DNA from: Acidimicrobiia bacterium
GTDB lineage: Bacteria; Actinomycetota; Acidimicrobiia; Spongiisociales; UBA5794
Length of the DNA: 50,274 nt
NCBI GenBank assembly: GCA_030431785.1
Contig: JAUIIM010000006.1
Coordinates: forward strand, 1-50,274
Direction of reading: 5' to 3'
Positions within the stretch are counted from its first letter, which is position 1. The number at the start of each line of letters is the position of its first letter. The notes beneath the pieces are model-generated. The model saw only the letters and a program-made list of their open reading frames with translations. It did not search any database and had not been told where the DNA came from. A program made the position numbers and the translations under genes. Positions 27,961-36,403 of the stretch are shown here, piece by piece.

Positions 27961-27983
27961 AGCCCGGGCGACCTACCCGGGCT
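27961..27983 (-). terminator. Candidate attenuator terminator hairpin upstream of pheS
   Basis: Minus strand AGCCCGGG-TAGGTCG-CCCGGGCT followed by TTCCTC. Confidence 0.65.
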
Positions 27984-28007
27984 CTGATGACGACGTTGAC
28001 GACGAGT

Positions 28008-28067
28008 TCAGCGGACCCGGGTGTGGACACCCAGAGCAAACTCGTCCGTAAATCGTCGATGCTTCAT
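28008..28067 (-). CDS. Candidate pheST leader peptide (19 aa, two Phe codons, both TTT)
   Basis: Minus strand MKHRRFTDEFALGVHTRVR*; TATGCT -10-like box 6 nt upstream of ATG; mutually exclusive hairpins downstream. Confidence 0.5.
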   Translation of the reverse strand: MKHRRFTDEFALGVHTRVR

Positions 28068-28073
28068 GCGGCG

Positions 28074-28079
28074 AGCATA
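28074..28079 (-). promoter_or_regulatory. -10-like box for the pheST leader
   Basis: Minus strand TATGCT, 6 nt before the leader ATG. Confidence 0.45.
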
Positions 28080-28110
28080 CCACGCGTCCTCGACGGGCCA
28101 TCTATCGCCG

Positions 28111-28836
28111 CTACGTCGGTCCATGGACGATCCACATACCGAGTGCTGCCGCGACAGCAGCGTTGAGACTCTCAGTCGTGTCCTTCATGGGGATCGTCAG
28201 CGACGCATGCGCCTTGTCGACCATTTCACCGGGGAGCCCTTGTGCCTCGTTGCCGATCAGCAGAGCGAACGGACCCTCCCTCTCCACCGTCGGTGCTCCA
28301 CCGGTCACCGTCGTCGCGATGATGTGATGCGTCTCCGACAGGTCATCCAGGTCGACCGGTCCGACCCACGTCGTGAAGTGCGCTCCAGCGCCGGCTCTCA
28401 GGACCTTCGGACTCCACACATCGGCACAGTGGCCCATCGTCCCGACTGCCCATCCCATCGCTGCGGCCGAGCGGATGATGGTTCCGACGTTGCCGGGATC
28501 AGCCAATCCGACGAGGACGACGATGTCCGAATCCGGTGGCTGTGCCCCGGTCGTCGGGATATCGACGACAGCGATCGGCGACTGGGGCGTGGAGGTGTCC
28601 CCGATCGCCTTCAGCACGTGATCGCTGACGTCGTACACCGGCACAGCCGAGTCCCTATACAGCGCAGCGTCCTCGGCGTCGGTCCGGAAGACGACCTCCG
28701 GGCGAACCCCAGTGGCGATGGCTGCTTCGAGCACCTTGGGACCTTCTATGAGCATCTGCCCGGTCGCCCGGCGATTCCTGGAGCGATGCAACCGCACCGC
28801 AGCCTTCACGTGCTGGTTCTGTACCGAAGTGATCAT
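28111..28836 (-). CDS. TrmH/SpoU-family RNA 2'-O-methyltransferase
   Basis: VVLVGLADPGNVGTIIRSAAAMGWAVGTMGHCADVWSPKVLRAGAGAHF...FALLIGNEAQGLPGEM...IPMKDTTESLNAAVAAALGMW. Confidence 0.92.
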   Translation of the reverse strand: MITSVQNQHVKAAVRLHRSRNRRATGQMLIEGPKVLEAAIATGVRPEVVFRTDAEDAALYRDSAVPVYDVSDHVLKAIGDTSTPQSPIAVVDIPTTGAQPPDSDIVVLVGLADPGNVGTIIRSAAAMGWAVGTMGHCADVWSPKVLRAGAGAHFTTWVGPVDLDDLSETHHIIATTVTGGAPTVEREGPFALLIGNEAQGLPGEMVDKAHASLTIPMKDTTESLNAAVAAALGMWIVHGPT

Positions 28837-28886
28837 GCGCCTTCAGGGCCCAGCAGCAACGGGCCGAGAGTGAGGACGGAATGCAA

Positions 28887-28918
28887 AGAGGCCGGATGCG
28901 TCGCTGCACCCGACCTCT
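28887..28918 (-). terminator. Terminator hairpin after rplT
   Basis: Minus strand AGAGGTCGGGTGC-AGCGAC-GCATCCGGCCTCT then TTTGCATT; 13-bp stem with G-U pairs. Confidence 0.7.
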
Positions 28919-28935
28919 CTACGGACATCCTGGAC

Positions 28936-29292
28936 CTACGACTGGTGGGCCTGGGCGACCTCGACCAGAGCACTGAACGCTGCTGGATCGTTGACCGCCA
29001 TGTCGGCCAACATCTTGCGATCGACCTCGACGTCGGCGGCCTTGAGGCCGGCCATCATCCGGGAGTAGGTCGACCCGTTCTGCCGGGCCGCTGCATTGAT
29101 CCGCTGGATCCACAAGCGTCGGAACTGACCCTTGCGTGCACGACGGTGGTCGTACGAATCCTGCATCGCGTTCATGACCTGTTCGCGTGCAGTCCGGTAG
29201 CGACGACTCCTGGCTCCGGTATACCCCGAAGCCCGGTCCATGACCTTCTTGCGCTTCTTCCGTGCGTTGACGGAACGTTTCACTCGTGCCAT
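28936..29292 (-). CDS. rplT: Ribosomal protein bL20
   Basis: [42 protein letters not shown]. Confidence 0.97.
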   Translation of the reverse strand: MARVKRSVNARKKRKKVMDRASGYTGARSRRYRTAREQVMNAMQDSYDHRRARKGQFRRLWIQRINAAARQNGSTYSRMMAGLKAADVEVDRKMLADMAVNDPAAFSALVEVAQAHQS

Positions 29293-29301
29293 CGGGGCCT
29301 C

Positions 29302-29496
29302 CTAGTTGTGCAGCATGCGGTCGATGCGCTTTTCGTCGCCACCGCTGAGAATGCCATTGCCGTCCACACGACGCCACCGGCGAGAGTTCTTCTTGTAGCG
29401 GTTGTGACCGCGCCAGGCCTTGCGATACCTGATCTTTCCGCTGCCGGTTCGTTTGAACCGCTTCGCAGCACCCTTATGGGTCTTCATCTTCGGCAT
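29302..29496 (-). CDS. rpmI: Ribosomal protein bL35
   Basis: MPKMKTHKGAAKRFKRTGSGKIRYRKAWRGHN. Confidence 0.97.
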   Translation of the reverse strand: MPKMKTHKGAAKRFKRTGSGKIRYRKAWRGHNRYKKNSRRWRRVDGNGILSGGDEKRIDRMLHN

Positions 29497-29521
29497 AGTT
29501 GCTCCTGTGCTACTTCGACGT

Positions 29522-30088
29522 CTATTCCTCTTCGGAACGGTCGTCGTCGGTTGCTTCGGATTCCACTTCGTCGTCCGGCATCGTGTCAGAGGGCACGAGC
29601 ACCATCGTCATGTTCCGCCCATCGAGCTTTGGCATCGCCTCGATCTCGGCGTACGGCTCCACCTCTTCGTAGAGGCGTTGCAGGATGTCACGCCCGAGCT
29701 CCGGGTGTGCCATCTCGCGTCCGCGGAATCGCATCGTGCATTTCACCTTGTCGCCCTGCCGGAGGAATTTGACGACCCGCTTCCGCTTGACCTCGAAGTC
29801 ACTCGTCCCGATCTTGGGGCGGAACTGGACCTCTTTGATCACGGTCCGGGTCTGGTTCTTGCGCGCCTCACGCGCTTTCACCGACTGGTCGTACTTGAAC
29901 TTCCCGTAGTCCATGAGGCGGACGACAGGTGGGCGAGCGTCCGGAGCGACCTCGACGAGATCGAGTCCGAGCTGCTTGGCGAGCCAACGTGCTTCATCGA
30001 TGTCTTTCTCACCGATCTGACCGCCGTCTGGGGCGATCAGGCGCACGCGCTTGACCCTGATGCGTTCGTTGACGCGTGGTTCTGCGAT
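29522..30088 (-). CDS. infC: Translation initiation factor IF-3, probable AUC start codon
   Basis: Track start (GTG, 30046) lacks the conserved N-terminus; extending to ATC at 30088 gives (M)AEPRVNERIRVKRVRLIAPDGGQ with SD AGGAGG at 30096-30101, 7-nt spacing. Confidence 0.9.
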   Translation of the reverse strand: MAEPRVNERIRVKRVRLIAPDGGQIGEKDIDEARWLAKQLGLDLVEVAPDARPPVVRLMDYGKFKYDQSVKAREARKNQTRTVIKEVQFRPKIGTSDFEVKRKRVVKFLRQGDKVKCTMRFRGREMAHPELGRDILQRLYEEVEPYAEIEAMPKLDGRNMTMVLVPSDTMPDDEVESEATDDDRSEEE

Positions 30089-30236
30089 GGGAGTACCTCC
30101 TGGTTACTGCCGTTGCGAAGTGACGCCTACGGAACGACAGCACCGCGGTCGCGGTGCCAGGAGTTCATACCCGGCCTGCCTCAGAACGGCGGACGGGTGG
30201 GAAGCAGGCGCCTCCTCTTGCTTTCTATTGCTTGTG
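30089..30236 (-). promoter_or_regulatory. Structured 5' leader of infC-rpmI-rplT
   Basis: TATCCT -10-like at 30237-30242; GCACCGC-GACC-GCGGTGC hairpin at 30140-30157; complementary GCCTGC/GCAGGC and ACCCG/CGGGT segments upstream of it. Confidence 0.45.
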
Positions 30237-30272
30237 AGGATAGCGACCGCTCGGTCTTGACGTGTCGATTTG

Positions 30273-30749
30273 CTAGGGCGCAGCCGGAGGGAGGGACTCA
30301 AGATCAAGCGCCGCTTCCACCGCTGCTGCAGCGGCCTCGCGGCCCTTGTTGTCCGGTCCGGGCTGAGCGCGCACGTGAGCGTGTTCGAGCTCACGAACGG
30401 TCAGGATCCCGAAAGCGACAGGTACACCTGTGTCGAGCTGGACACGCATCAAACCCTCGGAGGCACGCGATGCAACATGTTCGTAGTGGTCGGTGTCGCC
30501 CTCGATCACGGCACCCAGGCACACGATCGCATCGAACCCAGCCGTCGCAAGCTGCTGCGCATAGAGCGGCAGCTCGAAGGCCCCTGGGGCATGAAAATCT
30601 CCGAGTTTCGACACCTTGGCCTCGGCGAGGTACCCGAGCGCCCCGACTCGGAGACCCTCGGTGATCTTCTCGTTGAACCGAGCGGTGACGACAGCGATCG
30701 ATAGATGTGATGCGTCCGGTGTCGAACGTGATGTGTCATCCGTCTTCAT
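30273..30749 (-). CDS. ribH: 6,7-dimethyl-8-ribityllumazine synthase
   Basis: LSIAVVTARFNEKITEGLRVGA...VPGAFELP-like HAPGAFELPLYAQQLA...VCLGAVIEGDTDHYEHV. Confidence 0.94.
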   Translation of the reverse strand: MKTDDTSRSTPDASHLSIAVVTARFNEKITEGLRVGALGYLAEAKVSKLGDFHAPGAFELPLYAQQLATAGFDAIVCLGAVIEGDTDHYEHVASRASEGLMRVQLDTGVPVAFGILTVRELEHAHVRAQPGPDNKGREAAAAAVEAALDLESLPPAAP

Positions 30750-31954
30750 GCGTCCTGCTCCGGGATGTGGCCAAGTCGCGTGGTCTTCGTCTCCAGATAC
30801 TCACGGTTCTCGACCGTCTGTCCGACCCAGAGGGGTTCTCGACCACTGATCTGGACCCCGTAGCGCTCGAGCTGGTCGACCTTGTCCGGGTTGTTCGTGA
30901 GCAAACGTGCGCTCACGACGCCGAGATCCGAGATGATCTGGGCGTCGACTCCGTAGTGCCGCTCGTCGTCGGCGTGTCCGAGCCCCCGGTTGGCATCGAC
31001 CGTGTCGAGACCCTCGTCCTGGAGGTGGTAGGCAGCGATCTTGTGGATGATCCCGATACCTCGCCCCTCATGTGACGTGTTGTAGACCACGACTCCCCTA
31101 CCGACCTCGGAGATCCTGCGCATTGCCTCGTCGAGTTGTGCACCGCAGTCGCAACGCAAGGAGCCGAATGCGTCACCGGTGAGACAGACGGAGTGCACCC
31201 TGGTGAGGACGTCCGTCGCGCCATCGATCCCCCCCATCGCCAACGCGACGTGTTTGGTGTCACCGATGGCGGATTCGTACCCCGTGATCGTGAACGCACC
31301 ATGGCGCGTGGGCAGGGTCGCTGACGGCCCTCGCCTCAAGAGGTTCTCCGTGCGCCACCGATAGGCAACCAGGTCGTCGATCGAGATCAACACGATGCCG
31401 TGCTTCTCTGCGAACGCTTCGAGGTCGTCGCCGCGGGTCATCGTTCCATCGTCGTTCACGATCTCGCAGAGGGCCCCGGCCGGCTGGAGCCCGGCCAATC
31501 GTGCGAGGTCGACGGCAGCTTCGGTGTGGCCCGGGCGTACCAGGACCCCGCCCTCTTGGTATCGCAACGGGAAGATGTGTCCGGGTCGAGAGAAGTCCGA
31601 GGCCCGCGCATCGGGTGCGACCACGGCCTGGATCGTCCGCGCACGATCCGCTGCAGAGATGCCGGTCGTCGTATCACGTGCGTAGTCGATCGACACGGTG
31701 AACGCCGTGTGATGGGAGTCCGTGTTCTCCATCACCATCAGCGGTAGCTCGAGACGATCGAGGACTTCTCCGGTCGTCGGCAGGCAGATCAATCCAGAGG
31801 TGTATCTGACCATGAAGGCGATCTTCTCGGGTGTCACCTTCTCGGCGGCGATGATCAGATCGCCTTCGTTCTCGCGATCCTCGTTGTCGACGACGAGCAC
31901 GAACTCGCCGCGCTCGATCGCCTTGATCGCATCTTCCACATTGCCCAGCCTCAT
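30746..31954 (-). CDS. ribBA: Bifunctional 3,4-dihydroxy-2-butanone-4-phosphate synthase/GTP cyclohydrolase II
   Basis: VVDNEDRENEGDLIIAAEKVTPEKIAFMVRYTSGLIC...GRTxA-like; GDAFGSLRCDCGAQLDEAM. Confidence 0.95.
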   Translation of the reverse strand: MRLGNVEDAIKAIERGEFVLVVDNEDRENEGDLIIAAEKVTPEKIAFMVRYTSGLICLPTTGEVLDRLELPLMVMENTDSHHTAFTVSIDYARDTTTGISAADRARTIQAVVAPDARASDFSRPGHIFPLRYQEGGVLVRPGHTEAAVDLARLAGLQPAGALCEIVNDDGTMTRGDDLEAFAEKHGIVLISIDDLVAYRWRTENLLRRGPSATLPTRHGAFTITGYESAIGDTKHVALAMGGIDGATDVLTRVHSVCLTGDAFGSLRCDCGAQLDEAMRRISEVGRGVVVYNTSHEGRGIGIIHKIAAYHLQDEGLDTVDANRGLGHADDERHYGVDAQIISDLGVVSARLLTNNPDKVDQLERYGVQISGREPLWVGQTVENREYLETKTTRLGHIPEQDA

Positions 31955-32559
31955 CGGCGTGTCTCCATCATTCGTTGTACGTACTTCGCAATCACATCGA
32001 CCTCAAGGTTCACCCGGTCCCCAACCTTGCGTGTCCCGAGCGTGGTGACCTCCAACGTGTGCGGGATCGCCACGAACTCCAGGTGCGGAGCGTCTGCTTC
32101 GGGGGGCGATACGTCGGTCACCGTGAGACTCGTCCCATCCACACAGATCGAGCCCTTCTCCACGACGTAGGGGGCGAGTGCGGCAGGGAAAGAGATGCGG
32201 ATGCGTGTTGAATCGCCCTCGGGCTGCATGGTCGACACGCGCCCCACGCCGTCGACATGTCCCTGCACGATGTGCCCGTCGAATCGACCGGCAGCAGACA
32301 TCGGTCGTTCCAGGTTCACCACCGACCCCCGGACGAGATCACCCAAGGCGGTGCGCCGAAGGGTCTCACCGACTGCGGTGGCGGTGAAGCGGTTCCCCGC
32401 GACGGTCGTCGCCGTGAGACAGACGCCGTTGACGGCGACGGAATCGCCGACGGCGAGGGCGTCCGTCGTGTCCGGCGCATCGATCGAAAGCATCGCCCCA
32501 CCGTCGACCTCATCGATCGACCCCACATGGCCGAGTTCTGAGATGATCCCGGTGAACAT
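31951..32559 (-). CDS. ribE: Riboflavin synthase alpha chain
   Basis: MFTGIISELGHVGSID...VNGVCLTAT...GHIVQGHVDGVG; ATG at 32559 overlapping ribD stop; track start 32658 is spurious. Confidence 0.94.
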   Translation of the reverse strand: MFTGIISELGHVGSIDEVDGGAMLSIDAPDTTDALAVGDSVAVNGVCLTATTVAGNRFTATAVGETLRRTALGDLVRGSVVNLERPMSAAGRFDGHIVQGHVDGVGRVSTMQPEGDSTRIRISFPAALAPYVVEKGSICVDGTSLTVTDVSPPEADAPHLEFVAIPHTLEVTTLGTRKVGDRVNLEVDVIAKYVQRMMETRR

Positions 32560-33611
32560 CACGCACCAACCTTGATGTCGGCATCGATCCGCACGTCTCC
32601 GCCGATCCGGGTGACCGTATGGAGGCTGAGATCGTGCATGTCCGTGATCGTTTCCCACGTTCCTGCGATCGCCCCGGTTCCTGACCCTCCCGCGAGGTGG
32701 GCACCGAGGTACCAGACGAGCCGATCGACGGCACCAGCCTTGATGAACGCACCGGCGATCGTCGGCCCACCTTCCACCAGTACGCCGAGCACACCCTCGG
32801 CGCTCAAACGCTTGAGTACGTCATCGATCTCGGGATGTCCAGGCTCGCCGTCGCCGACCAGAAAAGGGTCGCGATCTCGCAACGCAAGGTCGGCCGGGAG
32901 CGGCTCGTCCCCCACGAGGACGACAGGCCGTGGCTGCGGGCCCTCGTAGCCGTCGTATCTGACGTTGAGCAACGGATCGTCGATGCGTGCCGTCCCTGCA
33001 CCGACGAGCACCGCATCGTGCGACGCCCGAAGTCGATGGGCATCGCTGCGCGCTTCAGGGCTGGTGATCCATTGCGACGTTCCGTCTGCGGCGGCGACCT
33101 GTCCGTCCAGCGTGGACGCCAGCTTCAATGTGACGAACGGCCGTCCGGTCCGACGGTGGTGGTAGTAGTGGGGGTCCGCGGCTTCGATCTCGGGGCCGAG
33201 GCTGCTCACCTCGACGTCGATACCAGCCGACTTCAGCCGTGCGATCCCGGCACCACGCACACGGGGATCGGGATCTTCGACACCGACGACGACCCTGGCG
33301 ATGCCCGCATCGATCAAGGCTTGCGTACACGGCGGTGTTCGTCCGTGATGGTTGCATGGTTCAAGGGTGACCACAGCAGTGGCACCGGTCGTCAGGTCGG
33401 CCGGGAGGTCGGCGAGAGCGTTGACTTCTGCGTGGGCGGCGCCGTCCGCCTCACAAACGCCGGATGCGAGGAGTTCACCCTCGGGGGATACGACGAGAGC
33501 GCCGACACGCGGATTCGGGTGCGGATAGCTGTCACGCATGAGCGCGATCGCATACCGCATGGCCTCATCCACGTCCGACCCGAACTGAATGTCGGTTTCG
33601 TGACGCACCAA
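32559..33611 (-). CDS. ribD: Bifunctional riboflavin deaminase/reductase RibD
   Basis: HAEVNALADLPA, TLEPCNHHGRTPPCTQALIDAGI; TTG at 33611 or GTG at 33608. Confidence 0.94.
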   Translation of the reverse strand: MVRHETDIQFGSDVDEAMRYAIALMRDSYPHPNPRVGALVVSPEGELLASGVCEADGAAHAEVNALADLPADLTTGATAVVTLEPCNHHGRTPPCTQALIDAGIARVVVGVEDPDPRVRGAGIARLKSAGIDVEVSSLGPEIEAADPHYYHHRRTGRPFVTLKLASTLDGQVAAADGTSQWITSPEARSDAHRLRASHDAVLVGAGTARIDDPLLNVRYDGYEGPQPRPVVLVGDEPLPADLALRDRDPFLVGDGEPGHPEIDDVLKRLSAEGVLGVLVEGGPTIAGAFIKAGAVDRLVWYLGAHLAGGSGTGAIAGTWETITDMHDLSLHTVTRIGGDVRIDADIKVGA

Positions 33612-33618
33612 AGCGTCC

Positions 33619-33730
33619 CCTTTCTTCCATCCGGACTGTCACCGTCGGCCCCGGAATTCCACCGGATCGGCCCCAAATGGGGTTCGCGGACTATCACCGC
33701 CGGTCGGGATTTGCACCCTGCCCTGAAAGA
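33619..33730 (-). promoter_or_regulatory. FMN riboswitch (RFN element)
   Basis: Minus strand CTTTCAGGGCAGGGTGCAAATCCCGACCGGCGGTGATAGTCCGCGA...CCGGTGGAATTCCGGGGCCGACGGTGACAGTCCGGATGGAAGAAAG matches the conserved RFN core. Confidence 0.95.
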
Positions 33731-33735
33731 GGTAT

Positions 33736-33787
33736 GTACCCGCACATTGTATCGAGCCGAGACATCGACCGACCCATGTGCGGGTAC
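33736..33787. repeat. 12-bp perfect inverted repeat bracketing the rib promoter region
   Basis: GTACCCGCACAT (33736-33747) ... ATGTGCGGGTAC (33776-33787), 28-nt spacer; minus-strand TACAAT -10-like at 33746-33751. Confidence 0.8.
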
Positions 33788-33809
33788 GACAGTCCGACAC
33801 CCGACTGTC
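33788..33809 (-). terminator. Small hairpin downstream of the response-regulator gene
   Basis: GACAGTC-cgacaccc-GACTGTC 7-bp inverted repeat; no clear U-tract. Confidence 0.35.
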
Positions 33810-33896
33810 CGACGAGTTCCGTGGAGATCTCACGTGCTGAGAATCGGATGTCGGGAAGGGAGCGGAGCGAACCGGTCGGATGATCTGTTCGAAGAA

Positions 33897-34823
33897 CTAG
33901 GTTCGGCGGTCGACCTGGTAGTTCGTACCGGGGACGGATTTCGCCACTTCCTTCATCTCCGAAGCGATCGACGAGGCTTCCCACTCCGATGCGATCTCGC
34001 GGTTTTCGTTCGTCGCCACACCCATCGAGAGCGAGCAGATCGGGTACGCATGACGTTCCCCACGGCGGTCGGTCACCTCGATGTAGCCCTGGAGGGCTTC
34101 CGCCGTGTCGTAGAAGTCGAGGATGCCGTCGTCGAAGGTGGTCACCACCGTATCGCAGTACACCTTCAGGTCCTCGGCTGGAACGATGGCGACGAAGTCG
34201 TCCCCACCGACATGTCCGACGAATACATCGCCGTCCTCGGTCACCTTTGCCGCATTGGTCAGGATGCGGGCCGTGAACTTGATCACCGTGTCTCCACGGA
34301 GGAAGCCGTAGTGATCATTGAAGGCCTTGAAGTTGTCCAGATCCGCATGCACGACGGCGATCTCACGTCCGGCAGCGAGCCTGGACTCCAGTGCATCTGA
34401 GATCCTGAAGTTGCCGGGAAGTCCCGTCAACGGAGAGAGATCCCGCATTTGTTGTGAGCGACGCATGACGGTGCGGACACGGGCGACCAACTCATCGAGA
34501 TCGAATGGCTTGGTGATGTAGTCGTCAGCACCGAGGTCGAGACCCTTGACGCGGTCCTCCGCAAGCGATCGAGCCGTCAACATGATGACCGGGATACTCG
34601 CCGTCGGCGGGTCGCTGCGCAGGCGACGCAGAACGGTCAAACCGTCGGTCTCCGGCATCATGATGTCGAGCAGCATCAGATCAGGCGGGTTCTCATTGGC
34701 GCGCTCGATCGCTTCCCGCCCACTCTGCACCGTCTCGACGAGGAAACCGTCGAGCTCAAGGTTCATCTGGACGAACTGAAGGATGTCCGGGTCGTCGTCG
34801 ACGACCAGAATCCGATCGCTCAT
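33897..34823 (-). CDS. Response regulator with C-terminal GGDEF-like domain (GGDDF)
   Basis: ILVVDDDPDILQFVQ...LMLLDIMMPETDG...MLTARS...DYITKPF receiver; DLDNFKAFNDHYGFLRGD and VGGDDF. Confidence 0.92.
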   Translation of the reverse strand: MSDRILVVDDDPDILQFVQMNLELDGFLVETVQSGREAIERANENPPDLMLLDIMMPETDGLTVLRRLRSDPPTASIPVIMLTARSLAEDRVKGLDLGADDYITKPFDLDELVARVRTVMRRSQQMRDLSPLTGLPGNFRISDALESRLAAGREIAVVHADLDNFKAFNDHYGFLRGDTVIKFTARILTNAAKVTEDGDVFVGHVGGDDFVAIVPAEDLKVYCDTVVTTFDDGILDFYDTAEALQGYIEVTDRRGERHAYPICSLSMGVATNENREIASEWEASSIASEMKEVAKSVPGTNYQVDRRT

Positions 34824-35491
34824 GCCACCTCATTCATCGCGTTTGCTCGGATCGTCCGAACTGCCTCCGCCGGGTCATCGGCGCGGAACACGCTGGTCCC
34901 GGCCACGAGCACCGAAGCGCCCGCCCGTGCAGTAGGCACGGCGGTTTCCGGATCGATACCGCCGTCGACCTGTATATCGGTCGACAATCCGCGAGAGTCA
35001 ATGGTTTCTCGCAGAATCTGGACTTTCGGAAGCACGTCCGCGATGAACGACTGGCCCCCGAATCCTGGATGTACGGACATGACGACCACCATCGAACAGA
35101 CATCGAGGAACGGAAGAACCGATTCGACGGGGGTCGGAGGGTTGATGACGAGACCGAAATCGGTGCCGAGACGGGCGGCCTCGGCGATGACCGGTGCAGG
35201 GTCCGGCACGGCTTCGATGTGCACCGTGACGCCGTCGGCACCCGACTCGACGATCGGTGCGAGGTAGGTCAACGGGTCGGTGATCATCAAATGGGCGTCG
35301 AGATAGGCGTCGGTCACCTGTCGCAAGGAGCTGATCACCGGTGGACCGAGGCTGATGTTCGGGACGAAATGTCCGTCCATCACGTCCACGTGCAGCATGT
35401 CGACCTCGCCGTCGAGTGCGTCGATCGAATCCTTCAGCCGTGCGAAGTCGGCGGCCAGGATCGACGGGGCGATACGGATGGAACGATTCAT
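34820..35491 (-). CDS. rpe: Ribulose-phosphate 3-epimerase
   Basis: IRIAPSILAADFARLKDSIDAL...LHVDVMDGHFVPNISLGPPVI...MSVHPGFGGQSFI...VDGGI; ATG at 35491. Confidence 0.95.
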   Translation of the reverse strand: MNRSIRIAPSILAADFARLKDSIDALDGEVDMLHVDVMDGHFVPNISLGPPVISSLRQVTDAYLDAHLMITDPLTYLAPIVESGADGVTVHIEAVPDPAPVIAEAARLGTDFGLVINPPTPVESVLPFLDVCSMVVVMSVHPGFGGQSFIADVLPKVQILRETIDSRGLSTDIQVDGGIDPETAVPTARAGASVLVAGTSVFRADDPAEAVRTIRANAMNEVA

Positions 35492-35592
35492 CCGCAGGAT
35501 TGTACGCCCCCAGAGGGACGGAACCGACTGAGCGCACCGGTTTGTGCCAGCATCGTGGGACACTCCCCCGATACGGATGAAGGACAACAGAC

Positions 35593-36402
35593 ATGGATCT
35601 CTATCGGATCGCACCGGGAACTGCGCCCGCACTCGTCGACCGCAACCCACGGGACAAGACCGCATACAAGGACCTGAAGAAGGCCACCTCCGGTCCCACG
35701 CTCGCCCAGAAGCAGAAGGAACTCGCCGCCCTCCAACGACTCCTGTGGGCTGACGGCTCTCGTTCGCTTCTCGTCGTCCTACAGGCGATGGACACCGGCG
35801 GCAAGGACGGGACGATCCGCAAGGTCTTCTCCGGCGTGAACCCCCAAGGAGTGGATGTCACCGGGTTCGGGGTCCCCACCGAGGAGGAACTGGCTCATGA
35901 CTATCTGTGGCGCGTGCACCGCCATACGCCTGCGAAGGGGCGAATCGGCGTGTTCAACCGCAGCCACTACGAAGACGTCCTCGTCGTACGCGTTGCCGAG
36001 ATCGCCCCGGAACCGGTGTGGCGTCGCCGCTACGACCACATCGTTGCGTTCGAGCAGATGCTCGCCGACGAAGGCACGGCGGTCGTCAAGATCATGCTCC
36101 ACATCTCGAAGGACGAACAGAAGGAACGTCTCGAAGCCAGGCTCGAGGACCCATCCAAGTCCTACAAGTTCAACCCGGGTGACCTCAAGTCGCGCGCTGC
36201 CTGGGCTGAGTACATGGCGGCATATGAAGAGGCCATCGAGCGGACGACGACAGACGCCGCTCCGTGGTTCGTCGTCCCTGCCGACCGGAAGTGGCATCGG
36301 AACCTCGTGGTGGCCGACATCCTGATCGACACTTTGAAGGCGATGGATCTCTCCTATCCCGAGGCAGAGTTCGACGTCACAGACTTCGCGATCCCCGACT
36401 GA
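35593..36402 (+). CDS. Polyphosphate kinase 2 family protein
   Basis: SLLVVLQAMDTGGKDGTIRKVFSGVNPQGVDVTGFGVPTEEELAHDYLWRVH...VFNRSHYEDVLVVRV. Confidence 0.93.
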   Translation: MDLYRIAPGTAPALVDRNPRDKTAYKDLKKATSGPTLAQKQKELAALQRLLWADGSRSLLVVLQAMDTGGKDGTIRKVFSGVNPQGVDVTGFGVPTEEELAHDYLWRVHRHTPAKGRIGVFNRSHYEDVLVVRVAEIAPEPVWRRRYDHIVAFEQMLADEGTAVVKIMLHISKDEQKERLEARLEDPSKSYKFNPGDLKSRAAWAEYMAAYEEAIERTTTDAAPWFVVPADRKWHRNLVVADILIDTLKAMDLSYPEAEFDVTDFAIPD

Positions 36403-36403
36403 C

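Noticed and set aside
28021-29772. 583-aa plus-strand ORF opposite trmH-type gene, rplT, rpmI and infC
   Set aside because: Crosses four conserved genes and their spacers on the other strand; long because stop codons are rare at this GC.
29420-30664. 414-aa plus-strand ORF across infC leader and ribH
   Set aside because: Antisense; interrupts the clear infC 5' region; no recognisable domain.
32697-34400. 567-aa plus-strand ORF across ribD, FMN riboswitch and response regulator
   Set aside because: Antisense to conserved genes and a riboswitch; treated as chance ORF.
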